Translations under genes and position numbers: made by a program
Shown: one piece after another, positions 46,211 through 56,419 of the stretch
How the letters are laid out: each line of letters opens with the position of its first letter
How positions within the stretch are numbered: position 1 is the first letter of the stretch
The notes under the pieces: model-generated
The model's input: only the letters and a program-made list of their open reading frames with translations
Told to the model about the DNA's origin: nothing
Database searches by the model: none
Assembly (NCBI GenBank): GCA_963773735.1
Contig: CAVZCK010000034.1
Span: 62,001-126,000 of the forward strand
Origin: CAVZCK01 sp963773735
Lineage (GTDB): Bacteria > Pseudomonadota > Alphaproteobacteria > Rhizobiales > Rhodomicrobiaceae
Direction of reading: 5' to 3'
Length of the DNA stretch: 64,000 nt

Positions 46211-47176
46211 ATGCGAGACATAGCCCTCCCAGCATCCGCCGCCGCCACGCGCCACTACCGGGCCCGCTCCGGCCGCAGCCGCGTCGCTCGCGGCCTCTTC
46301 CTGTTCGTGGCCTCGATGCTGTTCCTCGGCTATGTGCTCGCGCCGATCGGCTGGCTGGTGTCGTCCTCCTTCCAGAACGAGCGCGAGATCGTTTCGAAGC
46401 CGCCGCACTGGATCCCCGATGAGCCGACGATCGAGAACTTTGCTGCGATCTTCGAGGCGCGGGATAAGACCGTCACCTATAAGACCCGCCGCGCAGCCGA
46501 CCCTGCGACCGGCGGCTTCATTCCGTCTACGGCGAAAAATCTGCTGCCGGCGATGGGCAACAGCCTGATCGTCGCCTGCACGGTCGTGATTCTGAACCTG
46601 CTGATCGGCGTTCCCGCCGCCTATGCCATGGCCAAGATCCGCTTCCGCGGCCGGCAAGCCTCGATCTACGCCATTCTGACCACGCGCGTCATCCCCGACA
46701 TCGCGCTCGTGGTGCCGTTCTTCCTGTTCATCCGCAATCTCGGTCTTCTGGATTCGCTCTGGTCGCTGATCATCACCTATCTGGCAGTGACTGTGCCGTT
46801 CACCGTCTTCATTCTGGTCAGCTATTTCGAATCGCTGCCCGATGAGCTCGACAAGGCGGCGCGCGTCGATGGCTGCTCGCGCTGGCAGACCCTTACCAAA
46901 GTCTACCTTCCGCTCGCCCTGCCCTCGCTTGTCGCCGTCATCCTGTTCGCGTTCCTGTCGAGCTGGAACGAGTTCCTGCTGGCCCTGATGTTCACGCAGA
47001 CGCCGAACTCGCAGACGCTGCCGATCATCGTCGCCTCGTTCACTTCGGATTTCACCATCAGCTTCTCGTTCATCAACGCGGCCGGCGTGCTGGCGATCAT
47101 CCCACCCGTCATCCTGGCCCTGCTGTTCCAGCGCTACATCGTTTCCGGGCTCACCGCCGGCGCGGTGAAAGGCTAA
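46211..47176 (+). CDS. ABC transporter permease, MalG/UgpE type
   Basis: 321 residues, intact. Membrane helices include RGLFLFVASMLFLGYVLAPI, LLPAMGNSLIVACTVVILNL and the C-terminal NAAGVLAIIPPVILALLFQR. The EAA loop is LDKAARVDGCSRWQTLTKVY LPLALP. An insert of about 20 residues (KTVTYKTRRAADPATGGFIP) after the first periplasmic loop is longer than in classic sugar permeases. It pairs with the previous gene to form the channel. Confidence 0.95.
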   Translation: MRDIALPASAAATRHYRARSGRSRVARGLFLFVASMLFLGYVLAPIGWLVSSSFQNEREIVSKPPHWIPDEPTIENFAAIFEARDKTVTYKTRRAADPATGGFIPSTAKNLLPAMGNSLIVACTVVILNLLIGVPAAYAMAKIRFRGRQASIYAILTTRVIPDIALVVPFFLFIRNLGLLDSLWSLIITYLAVTVPFTVFILVSYFESLPDELDKAARVDGCSRWQTLTKVYLPLALPSLVAVILFAFLSSWNEFLLALMFTQTPNSQTLPIIVASFTSDFTISFSFINAAGVLAIIPPVILALLFQRYIVSGLTAGAVKG

Positions 47177-47191
47177 GGGGAGACGTCCGCC

Positions 47192-48293
47192 ATGGCCCGC
47201 ATCAACTTCAATGACGTGACCAAGCACTATGGTGAAGTCGTCGCCGTGCGCGATCTCAATCTGGAGATATTCGACAGGGAGTTCATCGTTCTCCTCGGGC
47301 CCTCCGGCTGCGGAAAATCGACGACGCTGAACATGATCGCCGGCCTGGAGGAGGTGACCGAGGGCGAGCTTTGGTTCGACGACCAGATCGTCAACGCGCT
47401 GCCGCCCCACCGCCGCGACGTGGCGATGGTGTTCCAGAGCTATGCGCTCTATCCGCACAAATCGGTCTACGAGAACATCGCCTTCGGGCTGCGCATGCGC
47501 AAGATCGCCAGCGACGAGGTCGACCGCCGGGTGCGCGATGCCGCCGCGAAGCTGGAGATCGCGCATCTCCTGGAGCGGCGGCCGAGCCAGCTCTCCGGCG
47601 GCCAGCGCCAGCGCGTGGCGCTGGGGCGGGCGATCGTGCGCCAGCCCTCGGTTTTTCTCATGGACGAGCCGCTTTCCAATCTCGACGCCACGCTACGCAT
47701 CTCCATGCGCGCCGAGATCAAACATCTGCATACGGAGATGCAGACGACCTTCGTCTATGTCACGCACGACCAGGCCGAGGCTCTGACCCTCGCCGACCGG
47801 ATCGTCGTGATGAATGACGGCGTGGTGCAGCAGATCGGCACGTCGGACGAGATCTACGAACGCCCCGTCAATATGTTCGTGGCCTCGTTCCTCAGCAATC
47901 CGCCGATAAACTATTTGAAGGGCGAGCTTGCTCGCAGACGGCGAGGAGTTGCGCTTCCGGCGCGGGCAGCTCGATCTCCTGATCCCGCCGCCCTTGGCAT
48001 CCCGCCTCAACGGGTTCAACGGACGCAATGTCTGTGTCGGCCTTCGCGCCGAGGATGTCGATGAGCGTAGCGAGCCGCCGGCTGGGCGCAGCATCAGCGG
48101 CCGTGTGACCTCGGTGCTGCCGATCGGGTCCGATCAGTTCCTCGGCATGGAAATCGAAGGCGAGGAGCTGTTCTTCCGCGTCGGCAAGGGTCTGCGCCAC
48201 GCGACCGGGCAGCCCATCGACCTGTCGGTCGACGTGAACAGATTGCATATCTTCGATCCGGACAGCGGGCAAACGCTGCTGTGGCGGAGCTGA
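47192..48293 (+). CDS. ABC transporter ATP-binding protein, UgpC/MsmK type (frame broken once)
   Basis: About 366 residues. Walker A IVLLGPSGCGKSTTLNMIAG, Q-loop MVFQSYALYPHKSVYENIAF, signature SQLSGGQRQRVALGRAIVRQ, Walker B VFLMDEPLSNLDA and H-loop VYVTHDQAEALTLADRI. After an extra base near 47930 comes the C-terminal regulatory TOBE-like domain: CVGLRAEDVDERSEPPAG, SVLPIGSDQFLGMEIEGEEL. The gene completes the importer and is followed at once by the molybdenum hydroxylase FAD subunit gene. Confidence 0.93.
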
Positions 48294-48304
48294 GAGGTTC
48301 GCAG

Positions 48305-49186
48305 GTGAAGCCGGCATCTTTCGAATATCATCGGCCGCAGAGCCTTGGCGGCGTCTTCGACTGCTTCGAGCGACTGGGCGGCGACATCAGCCTGCTCGCC
48401 GGCGGGCAAAGCCTTGCGCCGATGCTGAACCTGCGTCTGGCGAGACCTCAGCACCTCGTCGATCTCAACGATCTGGTCGAGCTCGATTATGTGCGCAGAG
48501 TTAGGCGACGCGATCGAGATCGGCGGACTGACGCGGCAGCATCGCATCGCCATCGACCCCGAAATCAGCGCAGCCCTGCCACTTCTCGCCGCCGCCGCCG
48601 CATCGATCGGCCATTATGCCATCCGTCAGCGCGGCACTCTCGGTGGCAGCTTGGCGCATGCCGACCCCGCGGCGCAGCTTCCGCTCCTGGCCGTGCTGAT
48701 GGACGCCGAAATCATCTGCGAGTCCCGCGAGGGGAGACGCGAGATCAAGGCGGACGATTTCTTCCTCTCCATCATGACGACCGCCTTGACGCGCGGAGAA
48801 GTCGTCGTCGCGGCACGCTTCCCGAAGCCGCCGCCGGCGACCGGCTGGGGCTTCGAGCTGTTCAGCCGGCGCCGGGGCGATTTCGCCATCGTGGCGGCAG
48901 GGGCTCTCGTTGCCTTGGAGGATGACCGCGTGAGCGATCTCAGATTGGCAGTGGGCGGTGCTGGGCCGAGGCCCGTCCTGCTCGACGCCCAAGTCGGGAC
49001 AATTCCTCAACCGGCCGCCCGACGCAGTGTGGCTGAAGGCCATCGGCGATGTCGCGGCGAAGAGCTGTGATGCCGTGGACGAGGCAAGAATATCCGCGAC
49101 CTATCGCAAGGAGCTGGCAGGCGTGCTGGTTCGCCGCGCCCTGGCGGTGGCGGTCGGCCGTGCGCGGAGAGAGCCGGGCATCATGA
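48305..49186 (+). CDS. Molybdenum hydroxylase FAD-binding subunit, CoxM/XdhB type (frame broken three times)
   Basis: About 293 residues from GTG 48305. The first segment is FEYHRPQSLGGVFDCFERLG with the FAD loop LLAGGQSLAPMLNLRLA. After an extra A near 48497 it reads AIEIGGLTRQHRIAIDPEIS and the second FAD motif RQRGTLGGSLAHADPAAQLP. After an extra base near 48999 it reads FLNRPPDAVWLKAIGDVAAK and YRKELAGVLVRRALAVAVGR. A third extra base before 49184 would give a stop that overlaps the next start (ATGA). It passes electrons from the iron-sulfur subunit to an acceptor. Confidence 0.88.
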
Positions 49187-49669
49187 CCGCACGGGGCATC
49201 ATTCTCACGGTCAATGGCGAGACCCGCGAGGCGAGCGTCGAGCCTCGGCGGCTCTTGTCCGACGTCCTGCGCGACGATCTGCGGCCTCACCGGCACCCAT
49301 GTCGGCTGCGAGCACGGCGTCTGCGGGGCCTGCACCGTCCTCGTGGACGGCCGGCCCGCCGCGCGCCTGCCTGACATATCGCGGTGCAGATGGAGGGGCA
49401 CGAGATCACCACCATCGAAGCGGTCGCCGCCGATGGCCGCTACAGCCCGCTTCAGCAGGCGCTGCATGAGGAGCACGGGCTGCAATGCGGTTTTTGCACG
49501 CCCGGCATCATCATGACCTTCGAGGCCTATCTGAAGGACAATGCCGATCCGACGCGAGGCTGAAATTCGCGAGGTGCTTTCCGGAAATCTGTGCCGCTGC
49601 ACCGGCTATCAGAACATCGTCGCCGCCATCCGCAAGGCCGCGGCGGCCATGCGGGAGGGCGGCTCATGA
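49183..49669 (+). CDS. Molybdenum hydroxylase [2Fe-2S] subunit, CoxS/XdhC type (frame broken four times)
   Basis: About 160 residues when extra bases near 49282, 49367, 49379 and 49554 are removed. The plant-type cluster is GTHVGCEHGVCGACTVLVDG. The second cluster cysteines are HGLQCGFCTPGIIMTFEAYL and SGNLCRCTGYQNIVAAIRKA. The start ATG 49183 overlaps the FAD-subunit stop and the stop overlaps the large-subunit start at 49666, as expected for an M-S-L operon. It carries electrons between the molybdenum centre and FAD. It has the most dense set of breaks in the window. Confidence 0.9.
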
Positions 49670-52036
49670 CGGACGTGACACCCCTCCGCAATTCCGCCAG
49701 ATCGGTCGGCCCTCTGCCCCGCAAGGAAGACTACCGCCTGCTGACGGGCCAGGGCCGCTATCTCGACGACATCGTGGTTCCCGGCGCGCTGCATGCGCAT
49801 TTCGTCCGCTCGCCGCATGCCCATGCGCGCATCCGCTCGATCGACACGTCAAAGGCTCTCGCCATGCCCGGCGTGATCACCGCGGTGAGCGCGACCGAAC
49901 TCATGGAATGGACGACCACGCTGCGCATGGCGCCGCCGATCGAGGGCCTCCAGCCGACCGAGATCACGACGCTGCCGGCCGACAAAGCGCGCTTTCAGGG
50001 TGATCCGATCGTCTGCATCATCGCGACCGACCGCTATCTCGCCGAGGACGCGGCCGAACTTGTCGAGATCGACTATGAGGTGCTGCCGCCCGTGACCTCC
50101 TATGCCGAGGCGGTGCGCGAGGGCGCGCCTCTCGTCGATGAAACTCTGACCAGCAATCTCGTTTCGCATCAAACGTTCCAGAATGACGATCTGGCGGCGC
50201 GCATGCGCGAAGCTTATGCCATCGTCGAGGCATCCTTCTCGCAGCATCGCCAGACGCATCTGCCCATCGAGACCCGCGGCTGCCTTGCCGTCTGGGATGC
50301 GGGCCGCGAGCATCTGACCTTTCATGTCGGCAATCAGGTGCCGCATCCGCTGCGCACCCAGCTGGCCGCCCGCCTGCGCCTCTCCGAAAGCCAGGTGACC
50401 GTCATCTGCCCGGACGTCGGCGGCGGCTTCGGCCAGAAGATCGCGCTCTATCGCGAGGAGCTGACCGTCGCCGCCCTGTCGCGGCATCTGCAGCGGCCGG
50501 TGCGCTGGCGCGAGGATCGGCTGGAGAATTTGCAGGCCGCCAGCCATGCCCGCGAGGAAGTCTGCCGGGTGCGCGCGGGCGTCGATCGCGACGGGCGGAC
50601 TTCTGGCTCTGGAGCTCAGCATCGAGGAGGACTTCGGCGCCTACTGCTTCTACCCGGCCAACTATCTCGCCCGGGTCGTTGCCATGATCCTCACCGGCCC
50701 CTATCGCGTGCAGAGCTATGCGTTCGATGTGAAGGTGGCGCTCACCAATAAATGCGGCGCGGGCCCGATGCGTGCGCCGATGTCGATCACGAGCTGGGTC
50801 ATGGAAGGCACCATGGACGCCATCGCGCGCCAGCTCGGCCTCGATCCGCTCGATGTGCGCCGCGTCAACATTCTGCACAAGGAAGACCTTCCCTACACGA
50901 TGGCGACCGGCGAAGTGCTGGACGACATCACGCCCTCCGAGACGCTTGAGGCTGTCGTGAAGGCGGTCGACTACGAGGCTTTCCGCAAGCGCCAGGCCGT
51001 AGAGCGCAGTCGCGGACGCTATCTCGGACTGGGCTTCTGTGTGGTCGTGGAGTCCACCACTTACGGATCGCGCTTTTACAAGGCGGCCGGCATCCCCGGC
51101 TCCGGCCATGAGGCCGTGTGGGTGCGTATCGAGCCGACCGGCGCGGTGAACGCTTCCGCCGGGCTGATGGCGACGGGTCAAGGCTATGAGACGGCCTTGG
51201 CGCAGGCCGTGGCGGAGGGGCTGGGCGTTGACGCCTCCGTGGTTCGCATGGTGCTCGGTAATACCGATGTCGCGCCCTATGGCATGGGCAGCCGCGGCGC
51301 GCGCGGCGGCACCGCGGGCGGCGGCGCGCTGTATCTGTGTGCGGGCAAGGCGCGCGAGCGGGTGCTGGCCATTGCGGCGGCGATGCTCAAGCTCAATAGC
51401 CCGGGCGAGCTGCGCATGATCTCGGGCGAGATCGAGCGCTTCATCGAGGGCGAATGGAAGGCGACCGGCCTGACGCTTCCTCAGGTCGCGCGCACGGCCT
51501 ATCTCGATCCGACGGCGCTGCCGGAGGGCGTGCCGCCCGGCCTCGACTTCTCCATGACCTACGATCCGCCGCCCATGACCTATTCCAACGCCACCCATGC
51601 CTGCATCCTTTCGGTGGATGTCGAAACAGGGCGCATCACCATCGAGCGCTACGTTGTCGCTGAAGATTGCGGCACGGTGCTGAACCCGATCGTCGTCCTC
51701 GGACAGCAGCAGGGCGCCATCGCCATGGGCCTCAGCGGCTCGCTGTTCGAGGAGGTCGTCTACGATCCTGAGACCGGGCAGAATCTGACCAGCACGCTCG
51801 CCGATTATCTCGTGGCAACCGCTTGCGAACTGCCGAATTTCGAAATCATTCCCATGCACACGCCCAACCGCCGCACACCCGCCGGCATCAAGGGCATGGC
51901 GGAAGGAGGAGTCATGGGCGCGATCGGCGCGGTAACCAACGCCGTCAATGATGCCCTGGTGCCGTTCGGCGTCAAAGTTGAGCGGCAGCCGCTGAGCCCG
52001 GAGTCGATCCGCGCGCTGCTACGTAACGCGACCTAG
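49666..52036 (+). CDS. Molybdenum hydroxylase large subunit, CoxL/XdhA type (frame broken once)
   Basis: About 789 residues with one extra A near 50599. It has RKEDYRLLTGQGRYLDDIVV (N-terminal), ICPDVGGGFGQKIALYREEL (molybdopterin-binding loop), CGAGPMRAPMSITSWVMEGT and the near-C-terminal TPAGIKGMAEGGVMGAIGAV, holding the conserved catalytic glutamate (GMAEGG). The active-site cysteine loop of true CO dehydrogenase (AYxCSFR) is not seen, so this is a hydroxylase of an aromatic, heterocyclic or aldehyde substrate rather than a CO dehydrogenase. The substrate is unknown; the ABC importer and enzymes around it may share the pathway. Confidence 0.93.
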
Positions 52037-52055
52037 ATGAACGAAGGAGACGAAC

Positions 52056-52946
52056 ATGCACCCAGAGGGCCATAAGGCGATCGGCTTCATCGGACTGGGA
52101 ATCATGGGCCGTCACATGGCGGGCCATATCCTCGCGGCCGGCCACGAGCTACACGTATACAACCGAAGCCGCGGCAGCGCGGAGGCGCTTCTCGCCGAGC
52201 GCGCCATTTGGCACAACTCTCCGGGCGCCGTCGCGGAGGCCTCGGCTGTCGTGATCACCATGGTCGGCTATCCGGCGGATGTCGCGCAGATCTATCTCGA
52301 TCGCGGCGCGATCCTTGAGCGGGCGAAGGCCGGCACCATTCTGATCGACGCCACGACCTCGAGTCCGACGCTGGCGGAGCGCATCGCCAGCGAAGCGGCA
52401 GAAAAGCATGTGGCGGCGCTCGACGCGCCCGTCTCCGGCGGCGAGGTCGGCGCCCGCGACGCCAAGCTGGCGATCATGGTCGGCGGCGACGCGGACGCCT
52501 TCGAGCAGATTCGTCCGCTTCTGGAGCTGATGGGCACCAATATCGCGCGCATGGGCGGCCCCGGCGCCGGGCAGCATACCAAGATGGCCAATCAGATCGC
52601 CATCGCGAGCACGATGATGGGCGTGTGCGAATGTCTTGCTTACGCCAGAGGTGCGGGTCTCGATCTTGACGGCGTTCTGAAGCTGATCGGCACGGGCGCC
52701 GCCTCGAGCTTCCTGCTCAACAATCTCGGGCCGCGCATGGCGCAAGGCGATTACAGCGCCGGCTTCTACGTCCATCATTTCGTCAAGGATCTCGGCATCG
52801 CGCTTGCGGAGGCCGAGCGGATGAAGCTGAACCTGCCTGGGCTCGCGCTGGCGAAGCAGCTCTACGACAAGCTCGTCGAGGCGGGCCACGCGCAGGACGG
52901 CACCCAGGCGCTGTTCCGCCTTTACGACGGGCAGGCGAAGGCTTGA
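52056..52946 (+). CDS. 3-hydroxyisobutyrate-dehydrogenase-family NAD(P)-dependent oxidoreductase
   Basis: 296 residues, intact, with AAGGAGA before ATG 52056. Rossmann motif IGFIGLGIMGRHMAGHILAA; substrate motif ALDAPVSGGEVGARDAKLAI; catalytic lysine in GPGAGQHTKMANQIAIAST; C-terminal helical domain with FYVHHFVKDLGIALAEAERM. Family members oxidise or reduce beta-hydroxy acids such as 3-hydroxyisobutyrate or tartronate semialdehyde. It lies 19 bp after the large subunit, so probably shares its operon. Confidence 0.92.
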   Translation: MHPEGHKAIGFIGLGIMGRHMAGHILAAGHELHVYNRSRGSAEALLAERAIWHNSPGAVAEASAVVITMVGYPADVAQIYLDRGAILERAKAGTILIDATTSSPTLAERIASEAAEKHVAALDAPVSGGEVGARDAKLAIMVGGDADAFEQIRPLLELMGTNIARMGGPGAGQHTKMANQIAIASTMMGVCECLAYARGAGLDLDGVLKLIGTGAASSFLLNNLGPRMAQGDYSAGFYVHHFVKDLGIALAEAERMKLNLPGLALAKQLYDKLVEAGHAQDGTQALFRLYDGQAKA

Positions 52947-52956
52947 GCGGAAGCCG

Positions 52957-53547
52957 ATGCAGATCACGGGCGAACAGAAGATAGAAGCGGCGCCTGAAAC
53001 CGTCTGGGCGGCCCTCAACGATGCCGAGGCTCTGCGCCGTAGCATTCCCGGCTGCGAGACATTGATGCGCACGGGCGCCAACGAATTCACGGGCGCAGTG
53101 CGCGCCAAGGTCGGACCGGTCTCGGCGACCTTCAAGGGCAAGGTCGAGCTCACCGATCTCGATCCGCCGCATGGCTACACACTTACGGGCCGCGGACAGG
53201 GGGGTGCCGCCGGCTTCGCCAAAGGGGACGCCAAGGTGCGCCTCGTCGCAGATGGCGAGGGAACCCGCCTCACCTATGTCGCCACCGTCGATGTCGGCGG
53301 CAAGCTTGCGAGCGTCGGCGGCCGGCTCATCGAGTCCGTCTCCCGGCGCATGGCGGACGACTTCTTCGGCCGCTTCAGCAAGGTCGTCACCGGCGAGGTC
53401 GCCGTGGAGGAGGCGTTGGAGGGCGCTTCGATCCAGCCGCGGGAGGGGGCACTCACCGGACGGCTTCCCGTCATCGACCGGCTGGCCTGGTTTCTGGTCG
53501 GCCTTGCCGTCGGCGCCGCGGCCACGCTCTATTTCATCCGCCCGTGA
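52957..53547 (+). CDS. coxG: CoxG-like SRPBCC membrane-anchored protein
   Basis: 196 residues. Residues 1-150 form the CoxG domain: MQITGEQKIEAAPETVWAAL, LRRSIPGCETLMRTGANEF and GGAAGFAKGDAKVRLVADGE. The C-terminal RLAWFLVGLAVGAAATLYFI is a membrane anchor. CoxG proteins accompany molybdenum hydroxylases and are thought to tether them, or help mature them, at the membrane. Position after the hydroxylase operon fits. It begins 10 bp after the previous stop. Confidence 0.9.
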   Translation: MQITGEQKIEAAPETVWAALNDAEALRRSIPGCETLMRTGANEFTGAVRAKVGPVSATFKGKVELTDLDPPHGYTLTGRGQGGAAGFAKGDAKVRLVADGEGTRLTYVATVDVGGKLASVGGRLIESVSRRMADDFFGRFSKVVTGEVAVEEALEGASIQPREGALTGRLPVIDRLAWFLVGLAVGAAATLYFIRP

Positions 53548-53558
53548 GGATAACCGCC

Positions 53559-54725
53559 ATGGAATTGAAGTCTCATATCGAAAGCCTGACGCCCGAATTT
53601 GTTGGCTGGCGGAGGCATCTCCATTCCTTCCCCGAGCTCGCCTTCGAGGAGCATAAGACCGCGGCCTTCATCGCCGAGAAGCTGCGCGAATTTGGGCTTG
53701 AGGTCCATGAGGGCATAGGCGGAACCGGCGTGGTCGGCGTGCTGCGTCACGGCAACGGGCCCATGGTCGGGCTCCGAGCCGATATCGACGCGCTTCCGAT
53801 TGTTGAGGCAACGGGCGTGCCTTACGCATCCACCTCGCCGGGCCGCATGCATGCTTGCGGCCATGACGGGCACACGGCCATGCTGCTCGGCGCGGCGCGG
53901 ATTCTCAGCGAAGCTCCGCCGGCGAACGGCGCGATCGCCTTCATTTTTCAGCCGGCTGAAGAGAACGAAGGCGGCGGCAAGGCCATGGTCGAAGCCGGGC
54001 TCTTCCGCGATTTCCCCGTCTCGTCCGTCTACGGCATGCATAACTGGCCGGGACTGCCGGCCGGTCGGTTCGCCGTGCATGCCGGTCCCGTCATGGCGGC
54101 CTTCGACACGTTCGAGCTTGTCATCGAGGGCCGGGGCAGCCATGGCGCCATGCCGCATCAGGGCATCGACCCGATCACGGTGAGCGCGGAGCTGCATCTG
54201 GCGTGGCAACTCATCGTCAGCCGCAGCATCAACCCGACCGACGCCGCGGTGATCAGCGTCACCCAGATCCATGCCGGCGACACCTGGAATGTCGTTCCCG
54301 CCGCCGTCACGCTGCGTGGCACGGTAAGAACGCTGCGGGCGCAGACGCGCGACATGATCGAGGCCGCGATGGGCGAGCGCGCTGACCTCATCTGCCGCGC
54401 CTTCGGCGCCCGGGCGCGGTTCAGCTATCAGCGCCGTTATCCTGCGACGATCAACACGGCCGCCGAGGCGGAAACGGCTCGAATCGCGGCAGCGGACGTG
54501 GCAGGGGAAAGCGCCGTTCAGACCGATCTGGCTCCGAGCATGGCCTCGGAGGATTTCGCCTATATGCTCCAGGAAAAGCCCGGCGCCTATATCTGGCTCG
54601 GCAACGGCCCAGCCGAGGGTGGCCGCAATCTGCACAGCCCCCATTACGATTTCAATGACGACGTCCTGCCGGTGGGCGTCGAATATTGGGTTGGTCTCGC
54701 TCATCGAGTCCTGCAGGCAAAGTGA
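53559..54725 (+). CDS. M20D-family amidohydrolase (hippurate-hydrolase/aminoacylase type)
   Basis: About 388 residues from ATG 53559 (GTG 53544 is possible). Metal-binding motifs: MVGLRADIDALPIVEATGVP, MHACGHDGHTAMLLGAARI, FQPAEENEGGGKAMVEAGLF and the dimer-domain start IEGRGSHGAMPHQGIDPITV. The terminal metal ligand lies in LHSPHYDFNDDVLPVGVEYW. Such enzymes cleave N-acyl amino acids, including hippurate, releasing benzoate. That would link to the box locus 20 kb away, but the specificity is broad and cannot be read here. It overlaps or adjoins coxG and is probably co-transcribed. Confidence 0.92.
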   Translation: MELKSHIESLTPEFVGWRRHLHSFPELAFEEHKTAAFIAEKLREFGLEVHEGIGGTGVVGVLRHGNGPMVGLRADIDALPIVEATGVPYASTSPGRMHACGHDGHTAMLLGAARILSEAPPANGAIAFIFQPAEENEGGGKAMVEAGLFRDFPVSSVYGMHNWPGLPAGRFAVHAGPVMAAFDTFELVIEGRGSHGAMPHQGIDPITVSAELHLAWQLIVSRSINPTDAAVISVTQIHAGDTWNVVPAAVTLRGTVRTLRAQTRDMIEAAMGERADLICRAFGARARFSYQRRYPATINTAAEAETARIAAADVAGESAVQTDLAPSMASEDFAYMLQEKPGAYIWLGNGPAEGGRNLHSPHYDFNDDVLPVGVEYWVGLAHRVLQAK

Positions 54726-54887
54726 GCTGCTTATCCCCTCGCTCCGATTTCCGCCATGGCGGAGCGTGTCACATAGCCCCGTACGCCCGTTGGTTCTCTG
54801 CGCCCGGGTCGCTCTGGCCTGTTGCTGCGAGTTCGCAAGCATGGTCCTCTCTGCCCTTGCATCGTACGCGCAACCTCTCAACGCTAA

Positions 54888-56157
54888 TTGGACGCATCGT
54901 TGCCAGCCATTCACTACCGACTGGACGCCCTGAACTTCTTCCTCGCCGACGTGCGCGGCGGGCTTGGCGCCTTCGTCAGCGTCTTTCTGGTGACGGCGGC
55001 GGGCTGGACGCCGGCGGAGGTCGGAGCGGTTCTCACGGTGAGCGGGCTTTTGGGCATTGCCCTGCACACCCCGGTCGGCGCGATGATCGATGCCGCGCGC
55101 GCCAAGCGGGCGTTGCTGGTCGGGGCCGTCGCGCTGCTGGCCATTTGTGCCGTGGCCATCGAACGGCGGCCGACCGGTCCGGTGGTTTTCGCGGCGGACC
55201 TGACCATGGCGGTGCTCGGCGGCGTCTTTGCCCCGACGGTTGCGGCGTTAACCCTGGGGCTCGTCCCGGAGCCCGTCTTCCCGTCCCGACTCGCGCGCAA
55301 CGCGGTCTGGGACCGGATCGGCAATCTGACCATCGCCGCCATCGTCGGAGCCGTCGGCTGGTGGTGGTCGCAGCGAACGACGTTCTACCTGATCCCAGTC
55401 TTTGCCGTCGTCTCGGCCATGGTCATGCTGACCATACCGGCGGATGCCATCGACCACGAACGCGCCCGCGGCTTCGCCAGCAGCCAGATCGTCGAGCAAC
55501 CCCAGGGATTCTGCGACTCTCCTCACAGAGAATAGGCCACTTCTCATTCTGGCGTTGATCGCCGCGACGTTTCACTTTGCCAATGCTTCGATGCTGCCGC
55601 TGGTCGGCCAGAAGCTCGGGCTCGCCCATCCTGGGCTGGAAAGCGCGCTCACTTCGGCGTGCATCCTCATCGCCCAGCTGGTCACGATCCCGGTTGCGAT
55701 GATGGTGGGAAGAAACGTCGAGGCCTGGGGGTTGCGATTGCTGCTGGCCGCCGCATGCGTCGCCCTGGCCTTGCGGGGCGCCGCGTTCGCATGGTTCGAG
55801 AGCGCCCCTCTGCTCCTTGGGGCACAGACTCTCGACGGCGTTGCCACAGGCATCTGGGACGTGCTCGTCCCGCTGATCCTGGCCGACATCGTGGTCGGTT
55901 CAGGGCGTTACAGCACCAGCCGCGGCGTGGTCAGCACGGTGCAGGGGGTCGGCGGCTCGCTCAGCAACGCCGCGGCGGGGACCATGGTGCTTTTCGGTGG
56001 CTACGCCGCCGCCTTCGCGATGCTCTCCCTGTTCGCAGTGCTCGCCTGCGGCCTGGCGGCCTCACTCCCGGACCCTGGCGACGTAAAGGCTGAGCGCATA
56101 AAGCGCTTGCGGGAAGATGCAGATCCCAACCGCCCGGATTGCTTGCGCCAAATCTGA
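54888..56157 (+). CDS. Major facilitator superfamily transporter (frame broken once)
   Basis: About 422 residues. The N-terminal half: RLDALNFFLADVRGGLGAFV, GLLGIALHTPVGAMIDAARA (the loop 2-3 DR-type motif is GAMIDAARAKR). After an extra base near 55510: RPLLILALIAATFHFANASM, LVTIPVAMMVGRNVEAWGLR, DIVVGSGRYSTSRGVVSTVQ. About 12 membrane helices in total. The start is uncertain, since coding-like sequence begins about 150 bp after the amidohydrolase. The substrate is unknown; export or import of a catabolic intermediate is plausible. Confidence 0.88.
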
Positions 56158-56419
56158 TGATCCATGCGAGGGAGTCCGCCCACGCCCGCCGCGCTGCGCG
56201 ATTTCCGAAAACAGTATCTTTTGACGCGGCGCTGATAGATCATCGATCAAAGTTTGCAGACCGGCCGTGGCCTCGCCTGCCTTGAGGCATTCATGCCTCA
56301 GCCCACCCGTTCAATTGCGGCAGTCCGATGCATGCGAGTCGTTGCCATTCTTCATCGATTTTTCGCCTGGGAAGGCGACCGGCCCGTAGGCGCCATAACC
56401 CCGTCCCTGGGAGCTGTTC
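56158..56419. other. Intergenic region without a gene
   Basis: 260 bases between the MFS gene and the zinc-finger gene. I see no repeat or family resemblance. Confidence 0.35.

Noticed and set aside
46040..47566. 508-residue open frame on the minus strand
   Set aside because: Antisense to the permease and ATPase genes; composition is that of a shadow frame.
50402..51859. 485-residue open frame on the minus strand
   Set aside because: Antisense to the molybdenum hydroxylase large subunit, which has strong family motifs.
49666..52036. Carbon monoxide dehydrogenase large subunit
   Set aside because: The cysteine-containing active-site loop of true CO dehydrogenase is not found, although CoxG and the subunit order resemble the cox system.
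53529..55067. 512-residue open frame on the minus strand
   Set aside because: Antisense to the M20 amidohydrolase; no family resemblance.
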